A stretch of DNA of 7,867 nucleotides. Source: an uncultured cyanobacterium (lineage in GTDB: Bacteria; Cyanobacteriota; Cyanobacteriia; Phormidesmidales; Phormidesmidaceae). The stretch is taken from assembly GCA_938029995.1 (NCBI GenBank), contig CALHGI010000140.1, positions 1 to 7,867 on the forward strand, in the 5' to 3' direction. Under the pieces are notes generated by a model that did no database searches, had not been told where the DNA came from, and worked only from the letters and a program-made list of their open reading frames with translations. The number at the start of each line of letters is the position of its first letter. The first letter of the stretch is position 1. The translations under genes and the position numbers were made by a program. This document shows, one piece after another, positions 4,573 through 7,867 of the stretch.

Positions 4573-7500
4573 ATGCTAACCGCGTTTCAATGGACTCAAA
4601 ATAGTCGTCTAACTCAGCTATTACTGCTTGCGGTAACGGTGCTGGTGCAGAGCGTCATGGCAATTGCGGTGGCCAACTCTATGTTCGTCAGCCAGTTGGG
4701 GGCCGACCATTTGCCCTTGGCGTTTATTTTGATTGGCCTGGGGTCAATGCCCACCTACATTGGCGTTAGTCAGGTGGTGCAGCGGGTGCGCAGCCCCGTG
4801 TTGTTCCAGGGGGTATTGTTGGTGTTGTTGGGGCTGGTGTTAACCATGCGCCTGGCCCTGCCCCTAGAGACGGCACCGGTATATTACGGCCTGCTGGCGG
4901 TGAGCTTTTTTCAGTGGGATATTTGCAACAATATCCTTTACCCCAGCTTGCTGACCGACTATTTCAACACCCTGGAATATAAGCAGTATGCCCCCTACAT
5001 TGGCATGGCCCAGGCGGTGGGCACCTTGGTGGGGGGCGGTTTGGTCGGTGGGCTATCCCGGTGGTTAAGTACGCCGGATATCCTGTTGTGTTTGCCGGTA
5101 ATCATTGCGATCGCAATCCTCCAACTCACCTACCTAGACCGCACCCAGCGCCCCCTCAGCAGCCCCACCACCGAAACCGTCGGCGTCCTGGAATCACTCA
5201 AGTCCTTTCCCGACCTGGCCCAGCGCTACCCCCTAGTGATTTTTCTCGCCAGCAGCAGCTTTCTGCTGGTGATCATTTACCTCAGTTCCGAATTTCTCTG
5301 GTTCAGCATCTACGGCCAGGAGTTTAGCCAGCGCACATTAACCGGCTTTTTAGGGCTGATGCGGGTGGTGGTAAGCATCGTCCAAATGGCCGTTCTCTAT
5401 GGTCTCACCCGACCTTTGCTGCATTGGCTGGGGGTGGCCCGCATGAATGCGGTGTTTCCCTTCACCACCCTAGTGGCGTTTATCGGCCTGGGGGTAAACG
5501 GCCAGCTGCCCGCCGCCATTGGGCTGCAGATCAACGGCGATGCCCTGTATAAGGCCATTAACCTGCCGGTGCACCAGCTAAACTACAACGCCATTCCCCA
5601 GAAGTACATGGGGCGAATTCGCACCCTGAGTGACGGCTTTATCTACGCCGTAGGGCTCACCGTTGCCGGGGCGTTTCTTTGGCTGTGTGAGCACAGTCTC
5701 AGCTTAGAACACATCACCTGGGTGGTCAGCGGACTGGTGGTGATATTTCTGTTGGTGCGGCTGCCTATGGGCCGGTTTTACACCGCTGGCCTAGAAGACT
5801 TAATTCGCACCGATGCCATTGACCTAGACCAGCTGGCCAGTCGCCAAACGGTATTGCCCCTCAAATCCACCATTCAAACCCTGCTCCAGTCGGAGGACCG
5901 TTACGACCAAATCAAGGGCCTGGAACTGGCAACACGGCTGGGCACCCCGGGGGAGTTTTTAACAGACGTGTTGGCCCTGTTGCCCGGGGCCGATCGTCAG
6001 GTGCGCTCGGCGGTGGTGACGTTATTTAGCGATGGGTTAGAAGAGGGGATCGGGGAGGCCGGGGAAGCCGAAGAAGCCGAACTTTGGTCAGTTTGGCAAG
6101 ACCAGTTAGGCCCAGACCAACCCCTGACCTGTCGGCTGACGGCGTTGGAAATTTTGATGGTCCAGCAGCAACCCATTGGGGATGAGCTATTGGATGAATT
6201 GGGGGGACACGATGATCCGAGTTTGCGATCGCTAGCCATGGTGGCGCGACTGCAAAGTACCCTACTCACCGACGCCCCCCAACAGTTTTCAGACATTGCA
6301 CAATTAATGCTGGATGAGGGCATGGCCAAGGCCGTGATCCGGGTGGTGGCCCGCAGTGGGAATGTCACCCTGCTGGAGCTATTAACCACCAAAATTTTGC
6401 CCGAGGGCAGCGCAGACAATAAGCAACTGGGGTTAGAAACCTTAGCCAAACTGGGGGAACAGGTGCCCGAATCCCTGCGGCCCACTGCCCTGACCCTGGC
6501 CCAGCAGCATTTTACCCATGGGCAACCGGCGGTGAGAATTGCAGCCCTAAATCTATGGCAACAAAGCCAGACGGATTTGGCCCCCCTAGCAACGGCCCTG
6601 GGCGATCAACACCCCCACGTTCGACAGCAGGCGGCCCAATGGTTAGCGGCGAAAGGGGGCCTCACAGAAGCCAAGGAACAGCTCAATTCCGACCGTCGGG
6701 AGACAGTGAACGGAGCGATCTCAACCATTGGTAAAATTCGCACTCGCCAGGCCAGCGATGTTCTATATGCTTACCTGGCGGACGATTTTCAGCAGGTCAA
6801 CCAAACCCGCCGTTGGCAAACCCAAATTCCCCACAACGATCCCAACTGGCAACCCTTGGCCGTGGCCATTGCCGACTATCATCAGCGCATCATCAAAAAG
6901 GTGCTGTATATTTTGGCCAGCCTGGGCCATAGCCGCACCGTCAACACCGTCAACCAAATTTTTGCCACCACCGATAGCCGCGATCGCTCCAATGCGGTGG
7001 AGGTGCTCGCCTCCCTCAACCATCGGCGCTTTGTGTTGCCCCTGTTATCCCTACTAGAACAGGATGGCCCCGGAACCCATCAGGTGACCCAGCCAGCCAG
7101 CCCTAGCTGGCTGCGCAATCGGGGCTACAGTATCCTATTGGAGGCCATTGAATCTAAGGATCGGTGGTTGCGGGCCGGGGCTTTGATCGGCCTCGCTAAA
7201 ATCCCAAGGGCCTCCTTAAACGATGGGGACCCGGTGGTGCAGGCCGTGGCCCGCGATTTATTCCCCACCCCGCCGCTACTACAGGATGTATATACGGCGC
7301 TACAGTCCTCCACCCCCGATACCCTGATGAATCGTCTACTCATTCTCAAAGATGTGGCCCTATTTCAAAATCTCTCTCTGGATGAGCTGTTGCTAATCGA
7401 TGAAGCCATTGAACCCCAGCAGTTTATGGCCAGTGAGACTATTTTTGAAGAGGGTAGTTGGGGCTCCCATCTATACATCCTGGCCTCGGGGACAGTGCAG

Positions 7501-7806
7501 CTAGTTAAAACCGTTGACGATGAACCACGGGAGATTAAGCAGCTGATGACGGGCAACTATTTTGGTGAGATTGCCTTGTTTGATGATGCTCCCCGGTGGA
7601 ATGGTGCGATCGCAGCCAGTGACTGTATGCTGCTCAAGCTAGAAAAACAGCGGTTTATCAGTTTAACCACCCAGCGGCCCCACATTTTGTTAGAAATTTG
7701 TCGGTTTATGAGTCAGCAACTGCGGGAAACCGACAAATTTCGCTCAGCTAAGAAGTTTGTGGCCAGTAGCCCCCCGGTTGAGGGGGAAACATTGCCAAGT
7801 CTCTAG
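4573..7806 (+). CDS. NTT-like transporter domain fused to HEAT repeats and a cyclic-nucleotide-binding domain
   Basis: A 1077-residue three-part protein. Residues 14-396 hold about eleven hydrophobic segments. Two stretches resemble ATP/ADP translocases of the NTT (TLC) type: LEYKQYAPYIGMAQAVGTLV (134-153, compare EAKRFYPLFG) and LYKAINLPVHQLNYNAIPQ (325-343, compare the KYxLFDPTKExAYIP region). About 440-900 is helical HEAT-type repeat sequence, clearest at HPHVRQQAAQWLAAKGGL (680-697), DRSNAVEVLASLNHRRFVLP (804-823) and DRWLRAGALIGLAKI (863-877). Residues 925-1050 form a CRP-like cyclic-nucleotide-binding domain with EGSWGSHLYILASGTVQL (960-977) and the phosphate-binding cassette YFGEIALFDDAPRWNGAI (996-1013). 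No helix-turn-helix follows it. The soluble parts should be cytoplasmic, so nucleotide binding may gate the membrane domain. The substrate is unknown and may not be a nucleotide. I prefer the ATG at 4573; TTG at 4570 is the only other start after the TAG at 4546-4548. No strong Shine-Dalgarno sequence is seen. The gene appears monocistronic. Confidence 0.85.
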   Translation: MLTAFQWTQNSRLTQLLLLAVTVLVQSVMAIAVANSMFVSQLGADHLPLAFILIGLGSMPTYIGVSQVVQRVRSPVLFQGVLLVLLGLVLTMRLALPLETAPVYYGLLAVSFFQWDICNNILYPSLLTDYFNTLEYKQYAPYIGMAQAVGTLVGGGLVGGLSRWLSTPDILLCLPVIIAIAILQLTYLDRTQRPLSSPTTETVGVLESLKSFPDLAQRYPLVIFLASSSFLLVIIYLSSEFLWFSIYGQEFSQRTLTGFLGLMRVVVSIVQMAVLYGLTRPLLHWLGVARMNAVFPFTTLVAFIGLGVNGQLPAAIGLQINGDALYKAINLPVHQLNYNAIPQKYMGRIRTLSDGFIYAVGLTVAGAFLWLCEHSLSLEHITWVVSGLVVIFLLVRLPMGRFYTAGLEDLIRTDAIDLDQLASRQTVLPLKSTIQTLLQSEDRYDQIKGLELATRLGTPGEFLTDVLALLPGADRQVRSAVVTLFSDGLEEGIGEAGEAEEAELWSVWQDQLGPDQPLTCRLTALEILMVQQQPIGDELLDELGGHDDPSLRSLAMVARLQSTLLTDAPQQFSDIAQLMLDEGMAKAVIRVVARSGNVTLLELLTTKILPEGSADNKQLGLETLAKLGEQVPESLRPTALTLAQQHFTHGQPAVRIAALNLWQQSQTDLAPLATALGDQHPHVRQQAAQWLAAKGGLTEAKEQLNSDRRETVNGAISTIGKIRTRQASDVLYAYLADDFQQVNQTRRWQTQIPHNDPNWQPLAVAIADYHQRIIKKVLYILASLGHSRTVNTVNQIFATTDSRDRSNAVEVLASLNHRRFVLPLLSLLEQDGPGTHQVTQPASPSWLRNRGYSILLEAIESKDRWLRAGALIGLAKIPRASLNDGDPVVQAVARDLFPTPPLLQDVYTALQSSTPDTLMNRLLILKDVALFQNLSLDELLLIDEAIEPQQFMASETIFEEGSWGSHLYILASGTVQLVKTVDDEPREIKQLMTGNYFGEIALFDDAPRWNGAIAASDCMLLKLEKQRFISLTTQRPHILLEICRFMSQQLRETDKFRSAKKFVASSPPVEGETLPSL

Positions 7807-7818
7807 TGGTCTGTCAAG

Positions 7819-7831
7819 CCTAAGATTTAGG
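7819..7831. repeat. Short hairpin after the fusion gene
   Basis: CCTAA-GAT-TTAGG is a perfect 5-base inverted repeat with a 3-base loop, 12 bases past the stop at 7806. An alternative pairing is AGCCT (7817-7821) with AGGCT (7835-7839). It is too weak alone and has no T-tract, so a terminator role is doubtful; it may belong to the repeat that follows. Confidence 0.35.
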
Positions 7832-7839
7832 ATGAGGCT

Positions 7840-7867
7840 AGTGAAAAGTAAAGAGTCAAAAGTGAGG
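7840..7867 (+). repeat. Four 7-bp direct repeats running into the window edge
   Basis: The last 28 bases divide exactly into heptamers AGTGAAA, AGTAAAG, AGTCAAA and AGTGAGG. All share AGT and purine-rich ends. Degenerate heptamer arrays of this kind recall the short tandemly repeated repetitive (STRR) sequences known from filamentous cyanobacteria, but the unit is not one I can match to a named STRR class, and the array is cut off by the window. Confidence 0.5.

Noticed and set aside
5997..6485. 162-codon minus-strand open frame inside the fusion gene
   Set aside because: Serine- and cysteine-rich product of no recognisable family, fully antisense to well-defined HEAT coding sequence; a frame shadow of GC-rich DNA.
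7555..7806. C-terminal part as a CRP-type transcription factor
   Set aside because: No helix-turn-helix follows the nucleotide-binding domain; only about 25 mostly polar residues remain, and the domain is tied to a membrane protein.
1..7867. CRISPR arrays, tRNA or rRNA genes, transposase genes
   Set aside because: I saw no spaced direct repeats of CRISPR type, no tRNA- or rRNA-like sequence, and no transposase motifs.

Overview
The window looks like chromosomal DNA of a cyanobacterium. Two lines of evidence agree. The octamer GCGATCGC (HIP1, the highly iterated palindrome of cyanobacterial genomes) occurs six times in 7.9 kb, at 895, 3089, 5107, 6225, 6980 and 7606. Two adjacent genes match DUF3038 and DUF4335, families I know only from cyanobacteria. 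I cannot name the genus. All assignments are from reading the sequence; no search was run.

Left part (1-2476, minus strand): a compact run of three genes, DUF3038 protein (1868-2476), DUF4335 protein (279-1871) and the first 88 codons of a third single-pass membrane protein that leaves the window at its left edge (1-266). The first two overlap by ATGA and the third begins 12 bases after the second, so they probably form one transcript. Their function is unknown. The DUF4335 protein is predicted to span the membrane once, with its conserved domain in the cytoplasm and a long acidic tail outside. I read two diverged copies of a roughly 90-residue module in that tail.

Middle (2477-2860): a 384-base divergent intergenic region without a convincing gene but with several inverted repeats, two of them mutually exclusive, and a palindrome just before rmuC that matches my recollection of the cyanobacterial LexA box at 13 of 14 positions. 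rmuC (2861-4387, plus strand) encodes a membrane-anchored, coiled-coil RmuC-family DNA recombination protein with a likely nuclease fold. It is followed by a strong GC-rich hairpin.

Right part (4573-7806, plus strand): one large gene for a 1077-residue three-part fusion, with an ATP/ADP-translocase-like (NTT) membrane domain, a long stretch of HEAT-type helical repeats and a C-terminal cyclic-nucleotide-binding domain. It is the most interesting protein here, since its layout suggests a membrane transporter or sensor gated by a cytoplasmic nucleotide signal. It has its own AT-rich upstream region with palindromes. The window ends in a small hairpin followed by four 7-base direct repeats that run into the edge.

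The three transcription units (minus operon, rmuC, fusion gene) have no obvious shared function. The possible DNA-damage control of rmuC and the signalling layout of the fusion protein are the two testable regulatory ideas.
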